NCBI RefSeq assembly: GCF_002127325.2
Contig: NC_035443.2
Span: 32,601,930-32,665,929 of the forward strand
DNA: 64,000 nt
Direction of reading: 5' to 3'
From: Helianthus annuus
Lineage: Eukaryota; Streptophyta; Magnoliopsida; Asterales; Asteraceae
The notes under the pieces are model-generated. The model saw nothing but the letters and a program-made list of their open reading frames with translations. It was not told where the DNA came from and did not search any database. This document shows, piece by piece, positions 11,441 to 22,081 of the stretch. Numbering within the stretch: the stretch's first letter is position 1; the number at the start of each line of letters is the position of its first letter. The position numbers and the translations under genes were made by a program.

Positions 11441-12777
11441 TCATGTTTTACTCGTGATTGGCGAAGTCCATAAATCGCAATGAATAATATCAAAAGGGGC
11501 AAAAGTAAACATATTAGATAAATGAAAAGGCAATCTTTTACTGTTCGAAAGTTGACAAGAATTGCAAAGATGACTTTTGTCCTTATTACATTGAAAATTA
11601 AAATTACGATTTAAAATATCTAGAACTTGCGCCCCGGGATGTCCAAGACGATCATGCCATGGTAAGTGGTGGGAAGCAATGAAGGTGGCTTGAGGCGGTA
11701 GTTGAGGAGGCGTGAACGTATAGAGAGTCCCGGTGCTATTATGGCGAGAAAGTGTCTTCTTAGTTTTGAGGTCCTTCAAAGAAAAACCAAACGGGTCAAA
11801 TTCGACAGACACTTGGTTATCACGAGTAAAACGTCTAACGGAAATAAGATTTTTAACTATTTGGGGGCTGTAAAGGATATGTGGGAGAATATAGGTGCGG
11901 TTTGGTAAGGGGTGAAAGCCGGTACCTGATCCTTTAATTGGTAAAGTCATGCCGTTACCTACCAAAATATTACGACAAACAGGAAAAGAATCAGGGATGT
12001 GGATTTTACCTTTTTCGTTGGTGACATGGGTTTCGGCGCCTGTGTCCATAACATCCGAAGTCCAGCCCGTGTTTGGAGAGTTAACCTGTAGATTGGCCAT
12101 ATCAGCAGCTAAATCAGTTGGACACATGGGGTTATAGATGGGCTGCTGAAATCCAGATGGGTATGGGCTGAACTGGGCCGAAGGAAAAGCTGAATAGTGG
12201 GCCTGTGCATCATGCTGTGGGGCTGCCTGCTTGTTCCATTGTGGTTGCTGAGTAGGATAAGGGCACGGTGGGGTTGTCCACCAAGCCCAGTTTGGGAAAG
12301 ACGGCGGTGTTCCCTGGTATGAATTCCAAGCCGGCTGCTGCTGTGAGCGGCCCCTGCCACGGCCCCTTCGATTATACGAGCCACCACGTCCCCGACTGCC
12401 TCTGCGATTGGAAGATGAAGACGAGTAGTCCGGTTGCTGCTGACTGGGTGCTGCGGATGAACCAGTAGGAGGCGTCGGCGATGGTGCAGTAGCAGCCAAG
12501 ACGGTGTTTTGGGTTCCTTTTTGGGCTTCAATCCTGATAACTTCATCGTTTAGCATTGCTATGGCCTGGTCCCAATCAACACCCTGCTGATTAATCAAGG
12601 AGGCAGTGGTGTTGTATTCGGCCGGAAGACCACGAACAAGTTGAAGAACGAGTCTTGATTCAGAGATGGGCTGATCCACGTCGGCCAATTGGTTAGCTAA
12701 ATCGGACAGTTGTTGGCAATAATCATCAACCGAGGAACAAGCTGTCAATGTGAGGTTACAAAACCGTGTCTCGAGCG
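11441..12777 (-). pseudogene. Copia gag C-terminus, protease and integrase zinc finger
   Basis: Follows the gag N-terminal block after a one-base frame change near 12778. It contains the gag helices (ACSSVDDYCQQLSDLANQL), then an RG-rich stretch (RRGSRGRGGSYNRRGRGRGR) where a CCHC knuckle is usual, and a Gln/Pro-rich linker. Protease DTGAETHVT and the integrase HHCC finger (HDRLGHPG, then CNSCQLSNS) follow. It ends in TGA at 11441 in frame with the rest of pol, a nonsense mutation. Confidence 0.82.
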
Positions 12778-13155
12778 CCGCAACGCGAGCCTTTTATTAC
12801 TCAAGAATTTCTTCTCGAGTTTTAACCAAGCCGCTCTGGCTACAGTAGTGTCCATAAGTCGTTTCAGAATATCGTCTGAAACGGTACTGTAGATCCATTG
12901 CAAGACCAAGGCGTCGAGTTCTTTCCATTGGTCGTATTCTGGTGATTTAGCGTCTGGAGGGGTTGAATCGTCTATGTGGTTTTCGACCTTGTAAGCGACA
13001 ACATGAAGGCAAAAAAGTTTAACCCATTGCGAATACGTAACCTTAGTTCCGTCCAAAGTCCGGATTTTGGATTGAATATTCGTCACAGAGTAGGCAGGGT
13101 GAAGTGGGGCGGGTTTGTTTGACGATTCAGCATCATCATCATCATCTTTTGGCAT
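12745..13155 (-). pseudogene. Copia gag N-terminus
   Basis: Starts at ATG 13155 (MPKDDDDDAESSN) just inside the PBS. It contains the UBN2-type gag region (KVTYSQWVKLF, YDQWKELDALVLQWI, ARAAWLKLEKKF). The frame is lost near 12778 (SNKRLALR), where the true continuation LETRFCNLTLTACSS lies in another frame. The Asp run after the start comes from a CAT repeat on the plus strand. Confidence 0.8.
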
Positions 13156-13246
13156 GATGACAGAAACCGAACGAATCCGGTGGGTATTGAAACGAAAAAA
13201 AAAGAAAAGGAAGGAATATTAAGAATCGATTATGGCTGTGATACCA

Positions 13247-13426
13247 TAAAAGCAATTGAAGGATGTAATGTTTTCTGTGTATATTATTCACAATCAAAGA
13301 CCCTATATATAGGGCAGAATACATCCATGAAAATAGGAAAAGATATACACCTAATTATACAATGATTATCTCAAAATAATAAAATAATCTATTCCTAAAA
13401 TATATAAATATTCTCGGCTGCTAAGA
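13247..13426 (-). repeat. Copia 5' LTR and adjacent PBS
   Basis: Nearly identical copy of 8680-8859. The PBS (TGGTATCACAGCC in element sense) occupies 13234-13246 immediately inside and is complementary to a plant initiator-Met-type tRNA end, with one change from the usual TGGTATCAGAGC. A TATA-like palindrome lies near 13302-13315. Confidence 0.88.
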
Positions 13427-14072
13427 ATTTACAGTGGATAAATGGTGTAAAAACGAAAGGTAATCTAGAAGAGGCGGGTTCTCCTTTACTCCACATCCAT
13501 TAACAAAAAAATCACGAAAACTTGGATATAAATTGCTTAACATTTTGTTCTGTTCACAGTCTGTATTAATAATATTATCATGCCAATACACGTCCTGTGG
13601 GGATAAGAGTACACCCGATACAACTTCACTTGAAGAAACAGAAGACAATGGGACAAAAATAAACGACCCACTGCTAAAGTTTGCCATGCTTTTCTGATCG
13701 GAAGAAACCAATTCTTTCCATATGAACGAGTAGAATCTGGACATCTGTGATATGCTGGTCCGAAAAGCCATAAGCTGTCATAAAATATTTGTGATAGACT
13801 AGAAGTACCTTATGATTTAGTAGAGATGGCAAGATGAGCATATCGCCTAAAGATTTGGGTTGAAATGCATTTTTTTGTACGATCCAGTTTAGGTCGGGTT
13901 GGGTTGACCCGTAAACACATTTTTTGTACATTTCTTATTATTTAAAGATAAACTGGAATTTTATAAACAAATAATGCGTTAATTATGAATGTAATAGACA
14001 ATAGTCTAACTTCTGAATCAAAGGATTTAAAGTGATAAGCTTAAAAATAGACTTTGTGAGTCTTTTAAGTTT

Positions 14073-14627
14073 GGATTAATTTCATATATACCCTTACAAA
14101 CTTGAAAAATTTCATATATACCCAGCAAAAACGGAAAATATCATATATGCCCTTACAAAAACTAAAAATATCATATATGCCCTTACAAAAACTAAAAATA
14201 TCATATATGCCCTTACAAAATAGTTAAAATATCAAATATACCCATTTTATTAAAAACAATCTAATAAATAACCATTTTACACTTATTTTTTGAACTTCAT
14301 ATTTTTATATAACAAATTTTAAGCTTACACTTTTTTTATCCATTTTTGTTTTTATGTTTTTATTTTTTCCATAAACAATAGTATCCTCCACATATATAAT
14401 ATGTAAGCTAAATGATTTAAGCTAGAAAAGAGTAAATATAATATTTGAAGTTAAAGGTCATATATGAGATTTCAAAGTTATAGATAAATAAAGGTAAAAT
14501 TGGTTTTAATGAATTGGGTATATATGATATTTCAACTACTTTGTAAAGTTCGTAGGGGTATATATGAAATTTGCAGGGGTATATATGATATTTTGCAAGT
14601 TCGTAGGGGTATATATGAAATTGCCCC
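14073..14627. mobile_element. MITE with repeated ATATATACCC arms, in an intron
   Basis: The inverted ends read ATTAATTTCATATATACCC at the left and the complement of GGGTATATATGAAATTGCCCC at the right. They are flanked by TAAGTTT on both sides (14066 and 14628), probably part of a longer TSD. The left arm holds four tandem copies of a unit ending CATATATGCCCTTACAAAA, and the right arm holds matching inverted copies. It has no coding capacity. A 30-base A-run follows at 14911-14940 next to the next exon acceptor. Confidence 0.65.
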
Positions 14628-14785
14628 TAAGTTTTAACCAGCTCAACCCATGTGACAAGTTCCCCTTTGAGCTAAATTTTGATTTGACCCATTTAAGATA
14701 AAACAAAAACCCAAAGTCATAAATAAATTGATCAAAATTGCCACCTATACGATATAGAAAATACAAAATCCCAATAAACAAATAC

Positions 14786-14898
14786 CTAGCTTTGAAAGAT
14801 GTAGCAGATCTTTTCCAGATATCAAGAACAGATAAAGCATCATGAAGGGTAACCGTACTCTTGAAACCAACGCTAGTCACCAGTTTCGCATTTCGAAT
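14786..14898 (-). pseudogene. NOV-like short exon
   Basis: Acceptor CAACAG, donor CTAG/GTATTT. It reads IRNAKLVTSVGFKSTVTL, then HDALSVLDIWKRSATSFKA, and joins in phase to the preceding exon (CYAIPK) and the following one (SISQMS). The exon itself has no lesion. Confidence 0.85.
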
Positions 14899-14910
14899 CT
14901 GTTGCATATA

Positions 14911-14942
<32 letters not shown>

Positions 14943-15014
14943 CCACGAGGTGAAAATACTGAAGTTCTACAATTTAAAAAAGGTTCAAAAGTGAAAAGGG
15001 AAACACAAATTGAC

Positions 15015-16900
15015 CTTTGGGATGGCATAACAAGCATTATCGCCAAAAATCGAGCACACCGCCTCACAATGATAAAACAAATCTTGAGGATAACAAAGCC
15101 TGCCATCCAAGCTAGAAACCACCCACTTATACTCATCGAGAACACTTATTAGTGAAGACTTAAAAGACTTAACTTCTCCATCCATATTGCAAAAGGCTTC
15201 AACTTTATCACTAAAATAATCATCCCAAATTTTATCAAAAACCTTCAACAGATACTTGCACTTTTCACGATCACCACTTAATGACACGTTTGCTAATAAA
15301 TCAAACAACTCTTGAGAGTCCCAATCACTAACAGTTGATCCAGGTGGAATCATCACTTTCTCCCTCGTCATATTTGTGAGAAAAAGCCGAGACGAAACAG
15401 TTTTCTCAACTCGAACAGTTTGCACAAAGTCAGTGACTCCAACTTCCTTCAAAAACTTCCTCCAGTTACGCATAGAACTATACTTCAAGTAACTTCTATC
15501 AACCTCATACCATTTTATATCAATGCCACTGATCAACCTACGGATATCAATATGATTCCCAAAATCATTGTTGAAATGGACTGCAACCTCAGAAGGTATA
15601 ACGAAGCCATGATTTGTCAAGATAAAAGCTTTACTGTAAACCTCAGAGATTATGTGCTCCCTTTCTATACAACAATCTGAGCAAGTACATTGCAGGTGAA
15701 CCATTATAAACGATAAATACTCTATCATGAGATCTTTACCGACTGTATTTTTTTGGTCACAAATAGCTGGCAAAACATGTGTTATTACTACTTGATGTGC
15801 AGATAACCGTTGAACACCAACTTTAGAAAGCATTTGAATTAAATTCTCAGTGACTGAACCATCAAAAAGTGCAGGGTTAACAATTCGAAGATTCGCAAAC
15901 AATCTGGCAAAAGCTTCTAGATTGTTGTTCCATGCACCATCTAAATTCATCCAAATCATACCCTCGTTGATTGCACCGTAACAACCATCTAGAAGAGGAA
16001 TGAAGGGTGTCTTTGCTAGGGTATCCATAATATCAGAGCTAATTTTGAAATCAACCGAGTTCTGAAGGGACATTGAGTATAACTCGTTAAGCCAAGATGA
16101 TAGCCAGTTAAGACTCATTGACGTTAAACCTTCTTTTGTATGCAATAAACAAGTTAAAATCTTAACCAAAACTTTAGGCCCGTAATTCTCAATACCCAAA
16201 GCCCATGCGAGTGTATCAGATAAAACTATTTCCTTATTCAAGTACCCGAGACCAAGATGCTTGTGAATCAAACTATCAGGCAAAAGGGTTCGAGCCTGCT
16301 CATTCCAGTTTCTTAAAACCCGACACGGTGGGACCCACTTGTCGTTTTCACCTTCTAGAAGCAAACAATTGGACACACATAGCTTCGATATGATCATCCT
16401 GGGAAGTTGAGCAAAAAACCCATGCACTTCACCTACAAGAGGAACATAGCTTAAAAAGACGGAAACGGCCTTTCCTAGACAGTTGTTGAAACCAGGAAGG
16501 CTACAGAATGACAGTTCAGCACTAACGAACAAATCTGGTAACTCGGATAACAACCATTGGTTCCATGGACTATCACCGTCAACTTCTTCTCTTGAAGAAG
16601 GAAGAATAAAATCGCCTTGGATTATAAACTTCAAACCATATGTTCTAAGAGGAAGAAATGCAAAAACATATTGGTGATCTAACTTTGGACTGTAAGTACC
16701 GTCTTTTAATACTTCAAGAGCCAAAGCAATTGAAATTTCAGTAAATTTTACATCATTTCGAATACCATTAGCCTGCAATTTCCGGGAGTCAACAAACCAA
16801 GTCAGCGTTTCATTCCCGATTGTAACATTGGTTAAACCATTTCCGGTTATTTCTTTCCTCATGATGATCAACGAATCATTAAGCATATTTCTGGACTTAA
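15015..16900 (-). pseudogene. NOV-like large exon, downstream part
   Basis: Open over about 628 codons from the LTR boundary at 16900 to the donor AAAG/GTCAAT at 15015. Family landmarks are FRNMLNDSL-like RNMLNDSLIIMRKE, FAFLPLRTYGLKFI, ILPSSREEVDGDSPWNQW, FVPLVGEVHGF-like SYVPLVGEVHGFF, LPRMIISKL, ARTLLPDSL and GLGYLNKEIVLSD. It begins abruptly at the ARID LTR: the apparent start codon there is LTR sequence. The segment 16563-16900 is also present at 30173-30491. Confidence 0.88.
16563..16900 (-). repeat. Exon duplication, left copy
   Basis: Nearly the same sequence occurs at 30173-30491. I count about five substitutions plus a small deletion and rearrangement in the right copy near 30180-30200. 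The copies lie just outside the two LTRs of the ARID element and are far longer than any target-site duplication. Confidence 0.85.
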
Positions 16901-17491
16901 TGAAGACCAAAAGTTAATCACGACTTTCTTGTTCGGGCCGCGTTACGTTTATGATTGTTTATTAGTTAATGGGTCAAACACTTATTATGTTTATTGTTTG
17001 CGTCAAACTTGGGCCTGAGGCCACGTTTATGTTTTTTCTGTTTGGGTCGTATAAGTCCAGAAGGTCTCGGTATTGGATCAGCTTAGTTTGGGCCCGTTTT
17101 AGACGAATTAATGTGAATACCGAAGCAGCAGTTATCAGGGGAAACAAGACGTACCGATTGGCAAGGTAGTTACCACAGACACATCGCTTCACTAAGGGAT
17201 ACGTCGTTTCAACAGGCACCGGTTCACAGTGTTATATATAGGGCTGTAACTTTGTTTTTCAATGTACCGAATTCACTTGAAGTTTATGAAGTTATTCGAA
17301 GTTAGTCACTGATTCTGTGCATTATATTTAATTCGGCAATTGCAGTAAGTTTGTTTCATTGTTCCTGTTTTCATTTACTGTTACAATGCAATTCTGCAAA
17401 CGTTGTTATTTGGTTGATTGTGATTGTGAGTACGATGACAACCCGGTCCGTTCCGAATGGTCCTGGGTGTCCGATGATTCTGATACCAACA
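16901..17491 (+). repeat. ARID element 5' LTR (591 bp)
   Basis: Begins TGAAGACCAAAAG and ends GATACCAACA directly before the PBS. TTATATATAGG at 17232-17242 is a TATA box, placing transcription start near 17260. The LTR 3' end encodes the first about 36 residues of the ORF. It differs from the 3' LTR by about four substitutions and a one-base indel over the shared 577 bp. Confidence 0.85.
17232..17242 (+). promoter_or_regulatory. Predicted TATA box of the ARID element LTR
   Basis: TTATATATAGG, conserved in the 3' LTR near 29926. It lies about 150 bp upstream of the ORF's first ATG at 17386, so the ATG would be in the mRNA. Confidence 0.5.
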
Positions 17492-19068
17492 TTGGTATCA
17501 GAGCCAAAGGTTCACAGGGAAACGGAAAGGGTTGTGATCATGGGGATGTTTGTCTTCGCGGTAAAGGAAAAGCGGTAGAGATCGGAAGTAGTAGTAATGT
17601 TGGGAACGTTGGAAAGTGCGGCCGGGGCTGCAACCTTGGGAAAAGAGTTGCGCAGGGGAAGCCAACCAAACGTTCGGTGAAGTCATCCGGGAAGGATTAT
17701 GCGAAGAAGAAGGTTCCTAAAGGCGTTGGAAAGAAAGTTAACCGGAAAGGGAAGGCACCGGTTGGACGGCCGAGGAAGGCCGGGGTGATATGTTTTATTT
17801 GTAAACAATTTGGGCACATAGCCTCCATTTGCCCTAGTAAATATATCAATTTAGGCCCGTTACCGGAAGAAGATGATTACTTAGTCGATGGTACGAGCGG
17901 TGGTTTGTTTAGCGAAATGTGGGTCGTTGATCCAAGTTTCAAGACACACATGACCGGGAACCGTAGTTTGTTCAAACGGTTCAAGAGGCATTTCGGGGTA
18001 ATCACGAACGAGAAAAAGAAGAATTTTTCGTTTGTTCATGGCGTTGGTGAAGTGAGAATACCGGTCGATGGAAGAGAGAAAACGATTTCATGTGTAAGTT
18101 ATGTACCGAGAATGGAGAAGAATGTTCTAAGTTTGGAACAATTGTTGTTCCAAGGGATCGAGACGGTCACCACGGGTGACAAGTGTATGTTGAAAAAAAT
18201 GTTCGGTGCACAAGTTAGGAGTTTCGATGTGTATGAAGAAAAATCAAATGCTGATCTAGAAGAGGAGTACTTTAATCGATTCTATGATCGTTTTGATGTC
18301 GATAACGGTCACCGGATGGAGAAGGAGAAACTTAAGGAATACATAGAAGATTTCTATGAAGAAGAATTTAAGAAGGAGCGTGAAGAAAAGAAGAAAGCAA
18401 ACGGTGAAGGTACATCGGGAACCAAGAAGGATGAAGTTGTGTTTTCAAGAAAGCAAAAAGTTTGCTTTATGATCTACTACGAGGGCATGAAAGATAACCC
18501 TCGCCAATCGAAGCAAGAGTTACGTGAAAGGGCGGTGGTCCTTTCCCAAGATGAAGATGACGTGATCGAAAACGGTTTAATTATGGATAGTTGCTTAGAA
18601 CCGTTGGATTTGCTCTTGATGCACGAAGAATTGGCGGGATATGATAAGTTTTATGATGCGAATTTTGATGATGTCTTGATATGGTTTTTGCCAAGTTTTC
18701 TTGGTATTGTTAAACCTAGAGACATGCCACCCAAATTGCTAGACGGAAGGGATGTGAATTTGCTTCTTCTGTACCGGGTTGTGAGTCTCAAGGGTGGAAT
18801 TAAAAAGGTTATTGAAGATGACTCGTGGGCTGAAGTTGCATTAGAGTATGGGTACGAGAAGGATGACGGGTTCGAGATGAAGGTTTCGTATGTTCACTAC
18901 ATCGAGCTATTTGAATGGTACTTCGACTACATGAAGAAAAAGGGTGATACGAACGCAAAGGCTAAAGAGAAAGATGGAAAGAAGGATGCTCAAGACAAGG
19001 AGGTCAAGATCGAGGATGATGCGGATTTGGTGATCACGTTCGTGGTCACCGATGATGAAGATGCTTGA
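17386..19068 (+). CDS. CCHC / protease-like / ARID-domain retroelement protein (560 aa)
   Basis: Starts at ATG 17386 inside the 5' LTR (MQFCKRCYLVDCDCEYDD), reads without a stop through the PBS (residues about 37-41) and ends at 19068. In order: a Cys-rich N-terminus; a basic linker with an AT-hook-like GRPRK (127-131); one CCHC knuckle CFICKQFGHIASIC (136-149); a copia-type protease segment WVVDPSFKTHMTGN (179-192), where the usual D-S/T-G is changed to DPS, followed by SYVPRMEKNVLSLEQL; a charged coiled-coil-like region (about 290-345); an ARID domain (about 445-515: PPKLLDGRDVNLLLLYRVV, GGIKKVIEDDSWAEVA, VSYVHYIELFEWY); and a Lys-rich then acidic tail. No RT. ARID domains bind AT-rich DNA. 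I infer a gag-like protein that can bind chromatin. The next in-frame Met lies after the knuckle, supporting the LTR start. Confidence 0.82.
   Translation: MQFCKRCYLVDCDCEYDDNPVRSEWSWVSDDSDTNIGIRAKGSQGNGKGCDHGDVCLRGKGKAVEIGSSSNVGNVGKCGRGCNLGKRVAQGKPTKRSVKSSGKDYAKKKVPKGVGKKVNRKGKAPVGRPRKAGVICFICKQFGHIASICPSKYINLGPLPEEDDYLVDGTSGGLFSEMWVVDPSFKTHMTGNRSLFKRFKRHFGVITNEKKKNFSFVHGVGEVRIPVDGREKTISCVSYVPRMEKNVLSLEQLLFQGIETVTTGDKCMLKKMFGAQVRSFDVYEEKSNADLEEEYFNRFYDRFDVDNGHRMEKEKLKEYIEDFYEEEFKKEREEKKKANGEGTSGTKKDEVVFSRKQKVCFMIYYEGMKDNPRQSKQELRERAVVLSQDEDDVIENGLIMDSCLEPLDLLLMHEELAGYDKFYDANFDDVLIWFLPSFLGIVKPRDMPPKLLDGRDVNLLLLYRVVSLKGGIKKVIEDDSWAEVALEYGYEKDDGFEMKVSYVHYIELFEWYFDYMKKKGDTNAKAKEKDGKKDAQDKEVKIEDDADLVITFVVTDDEDA
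17493..17505 (+). other. Primer-binding site of the ARID element
   Basis: TGGTATCAGAGCC, complementary to the 3' end of plant initiator-Met tRNA, two bases after the LTR end. It is part of the open reading frame. Confidence 0.9.
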
Positions 19069-19102
19069 AGAATGTTGCGGGTCAAGAAAGTTCGTGCTTA
19101 AG

Positions 19103-21527
19103 TGTGACAACCCGAACTTTACAGGTTAGTGTCGTTTGTCTTAACGATTCTAAGATCCTCATCGTTTTCCTTTAAGCGGGGGTGATAACTGGTTACGTTA
19201 TGGGCCACGAGTAAATGCGGCCACATTCATCTTAGTTACATGTTACTTTAGGCCCAAATTCACACAAGTCTAATTAAAGCTTTTGTGGGCCGATTAAGTA
19301 GACTTTTATTACTTAAACATGTGGGCCGATTGCATATTATATGTTACGTAGACTTTTATTACTTAAACATGTGGGCCGATTGCATATATGTATAAACATA
19401 CTGAAATATTGGTTGGGCCGGGTGAAGTGCATGTGGGTAATTGACTGTTTGGGGGCCAGTTATTAGAAGATATGTACACAAGGGTTTACGTAGCATATCA
19501 ACACACTTAAACAAACCCTACCTCCTCTATTGTTCTCGTCGGCAGGAGAAACCCCCCCTCTTCGCATCAACATCTATTCAGTCGAGATTTCTGGTTAGTA
19601 AAGTCATGTGTGTTTAAGTTTTCAATTACATGATCGCATGCATCATTGAGCGCCTGATTTATAGTTACGTTGGCTGTGATTCGTTATGACTTGTTATGAA
19701 TTACTTGAGTTATTTGATTCAGCATGCTTATGAACTGTTTGTGATGATTAGCCGAGAGAATGTTTTCTGATTGTTTATAGCGTGGCCGAGAACATGCTTG
19801 TTGTTTGCTATTAGGATCCATGATTTCAATTGCCTAAGTGATAAGGATAATGTGATGACATGAGGATGTTGATGTCTAGATTAAATTAAATTGGGTACAT
19901 GATTCAGTGATGTTGTTCAGTGATGTTGACTAATTGCCACACACATAATTGCTGGACACACACACACATAGCTATAGTTCTAGACTTGATGCTTTCCTGT
20001 AGGCTACTTTTTAAACAAATCAACTGCTGACTATTTCTGTGTCATTAGTAAGGAGGTTAGAATGATGAGGGTACAATGAACATTAATGACAATCGGTTTT
20101 AAAGGTCCCATAAAGTTGAGGTCACATGGTTGCACAAGACTCAATACCTTAATTATGATCATGACAGCCCATGTGTGAAACCAAATCACATGGGCATGTC
20201 AGTGGAAATATCATGGCAGTGAATGAGACTTGCATGATTCATTTGTTTAGTAGATCACACACACACTTGAGCCCATGCATGCACATGTCCACACACATTG
20301 CACAAGGATTGATCATTCTATGAAAGCATGTAAAATGACAGCTGGGTAAGTGCGGCTGGACCATTCTTAGATTCGAGCACACCAGGCCCAAACCGCACAA
20401 CCCATCTTGATACGCAATCGAGTGGGGCCTGGACTCCAGCCGTAAAACTGTTGGTCTGGACCGGTGTGGTGGGCCAGCAAGTGGTCGGATAGCATGCGTA
20501 GTAGTGGCCCACGGCCGTATCATTGGGTCACCAAACGGGTTGGGTTGGCGAAGGCTTGGGCCGCGGGTAATACCCCGGGTTGCACAACGATTTTGGTTAT
20601 TAGTGTAAGGTTGCGAAGTATCTATGTTAAACGTGAACATGCTATGTGAAATGTATGAAAACCCAAATGTGTATTTAGTGATTACGTGTAAATGTTACAA
20701 GTGTATGTACATGTATGACTTTGGAAAAACAAATGAGATTCTAACGGTTAGTGGTAATCACATTAGGGACTAACTGATCAACTTGGAACGTGCATTGTTC
20801 TTACCGAGCAAACCAAAGGTGAGTTCACTACATTCGAGCATGCGTCCCAGTTGTTGGGGACAGTCAGTGGGTATCCCATGGGGGGATAAGTCTTTGGGTA
20901 AAAACGGGTATATTGGTTAATATTCTCACCTATCATCTTTTGTAAGTCCCTCATCGGGTATTAGTTAGTAGCGCTACTTAGGTTTGGCACCCTCACCCCG
21001 TGCCTGTAGAGGACGGAGGTGAACTAATGACCCAGTCTGGCCCAGTACTAGATAGGAGTACGTGGGAAGGGCAGTCGTGTATTTCAGGAGCCGTCATTGT
21101 TCGGAATTGAGATATTAACAATATTACTTGCATTGGTTATTGAACTGTTTTACATACAACGGGTAACAAACGTTTTCTAAAACTGTGAACTCGCCAGCTT
21201 TGTCTGATACACGTGTTACATGCTCGTAGGTCCTTAGGTACTTGGAACGCAGGAACTTGCTGGCTGGAGGGCGCGAGTGGTCATGGTTGCATTGTTGAGT
21301 TATTTGACAAACATTTATTTACTTTGGTTGTGTGAAACATATACTTTGTGATACGTTAATGCTTCCGCTGAACCTATGGTTTTTGAACAACTTATGTTTG
21401 GGATTTCAGTATTATTAAATGATGGAACTTTATTTCAAACTTGTGATTCAATGTAATTGGTGGCTCATTGCTAGTCGTCACACGCCTAACAGGGACACTC
21501 CCTAGGTGGTAATTTGGGGGTGTGACA
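19103..21527 (+). repeat. Gypsy 5' LTR (2425 bp)
   Basis: Contains two tandem copies of a unit of about 47-70 bp ending ACATGTGGGCCGATTGCATAT near 19280-19390, and a CA-run near 19960. Antisense open frames (for example 20239-20640) occur in both LTRs but look incidental. Confidence 0.93.
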
Positions 21528-21530
21528 GTT

Positions 21531-21543
21531 TGGTATCAGAGCC
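21531..21543 (+). other. Gypsy primer-binding site
   Basis: TGGTATCAGAGCC three bases after the LTR end, complementary to initiator-Met tRNA. The same spacing (GTT) is seen in the second gypsy element at 62521. Confidence 0.92.
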
Positions 21544-22081
21544 ACTGGTTATAGCGAACTTGGTTTTAAAATGTTTTACAAAACCAGACTATAACTGAAC
21601 TGATCCGACATTGACCATGACACTCAGCTCCAGACAGCAAGGTTCGTCTTTATTTACTAATGCATAGCTAGTACATACTCATGATTAGTATCACACTCGA
21701 ACGCACACATGATATTACAATACGAATTACTATGCTATCTGTCTATACTACGTGTTTTTAAGAGTAGAACTCTTCTTGGGTTTACATGCTCTATGTTGTG
21801 ATATCGACGGTCGTACTGTATGAATTTGGGGAAACCTTTTTAACATGAGTAGGGAGGAACTGAGATAAGCATGCAAATCAGGTTATTAGTATGGGTGCAC
21901 ACATAATAACAACGTGAGGTGCATGTGAGTCCCAGTAAATCTCGACTAGTGTGAAAAAGGAATCCCGCGTTGTTAGTCAATGTTGTATTAGAACCTCGAA
22001 AACTGTGAATGCTATATCAATACTTGACATCCGCTTGAAATGGTCTGTTAATTTGTTACTTCTTCCCATACTTATAGGATC

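Larger units (their letters stand above)
8680..13426 (-). mobile_element. Ty1/copia retrotransposon, complete but mutated (4747 bp)
   Basis: The two 180-bp LTRs differ at one position that I can see. They are flanked by a 5-bp duplication (ATTTA on the plus strand at 8675-8679 and 13427-13431). The PBS complement GGCTGTGATACCA lies directly inside the right LTR, and a G-rich polypurine tract (GAGGGGGTG in element sense) abuts the left LTR. The internal order gag, PR, INT, RT, RH is copia. Size and LTR length resemble the Ale/Retrofit group, but I have not done a phylogeny. Coding lesions are one gag frameshift and one nonsense codon. Confidence 0.92.
8651..13754 (-). pseudogene. NOV-like exon split by the copia element
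   Basis: The upstream half is 13754-13427. Its acceptor lies at GGACCAG, giving SISQMSRFYSFIWKEL in phase with the preceding exon, then SGVLLSPQDVYWHD and FFVNGCGVKENP. The downstream half is 8679-8651 (TPLKAAKK, donor GTAAGA). Removing the element and one copy of the TAAAT duplication restores a continuous frame, LSTVNTPLKAAKK, matching the family. The insertion is therefore truly exonic. Confidence 0.85.

Noticed and set aside
16901..16910. Start codon of the NOV-like large exon at the LTR edge
   Set aside because: The first residues there come from LTR sequence and the codon is TTG; the exon is truncated by the insertion.
17359..17385. Upstream start of the ARID ORF
   Set aside because: The codon at 17359 is TTG; the first ATG in frame is 17386.
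20239..20640. 133-codon antisense frame, repeated at 28065-28466
   Set aside because: It lies in both gypsy LTRs, opposite to transcription, with no recognisable domain. Being identical in both copies reflects only recent LTR duplication.
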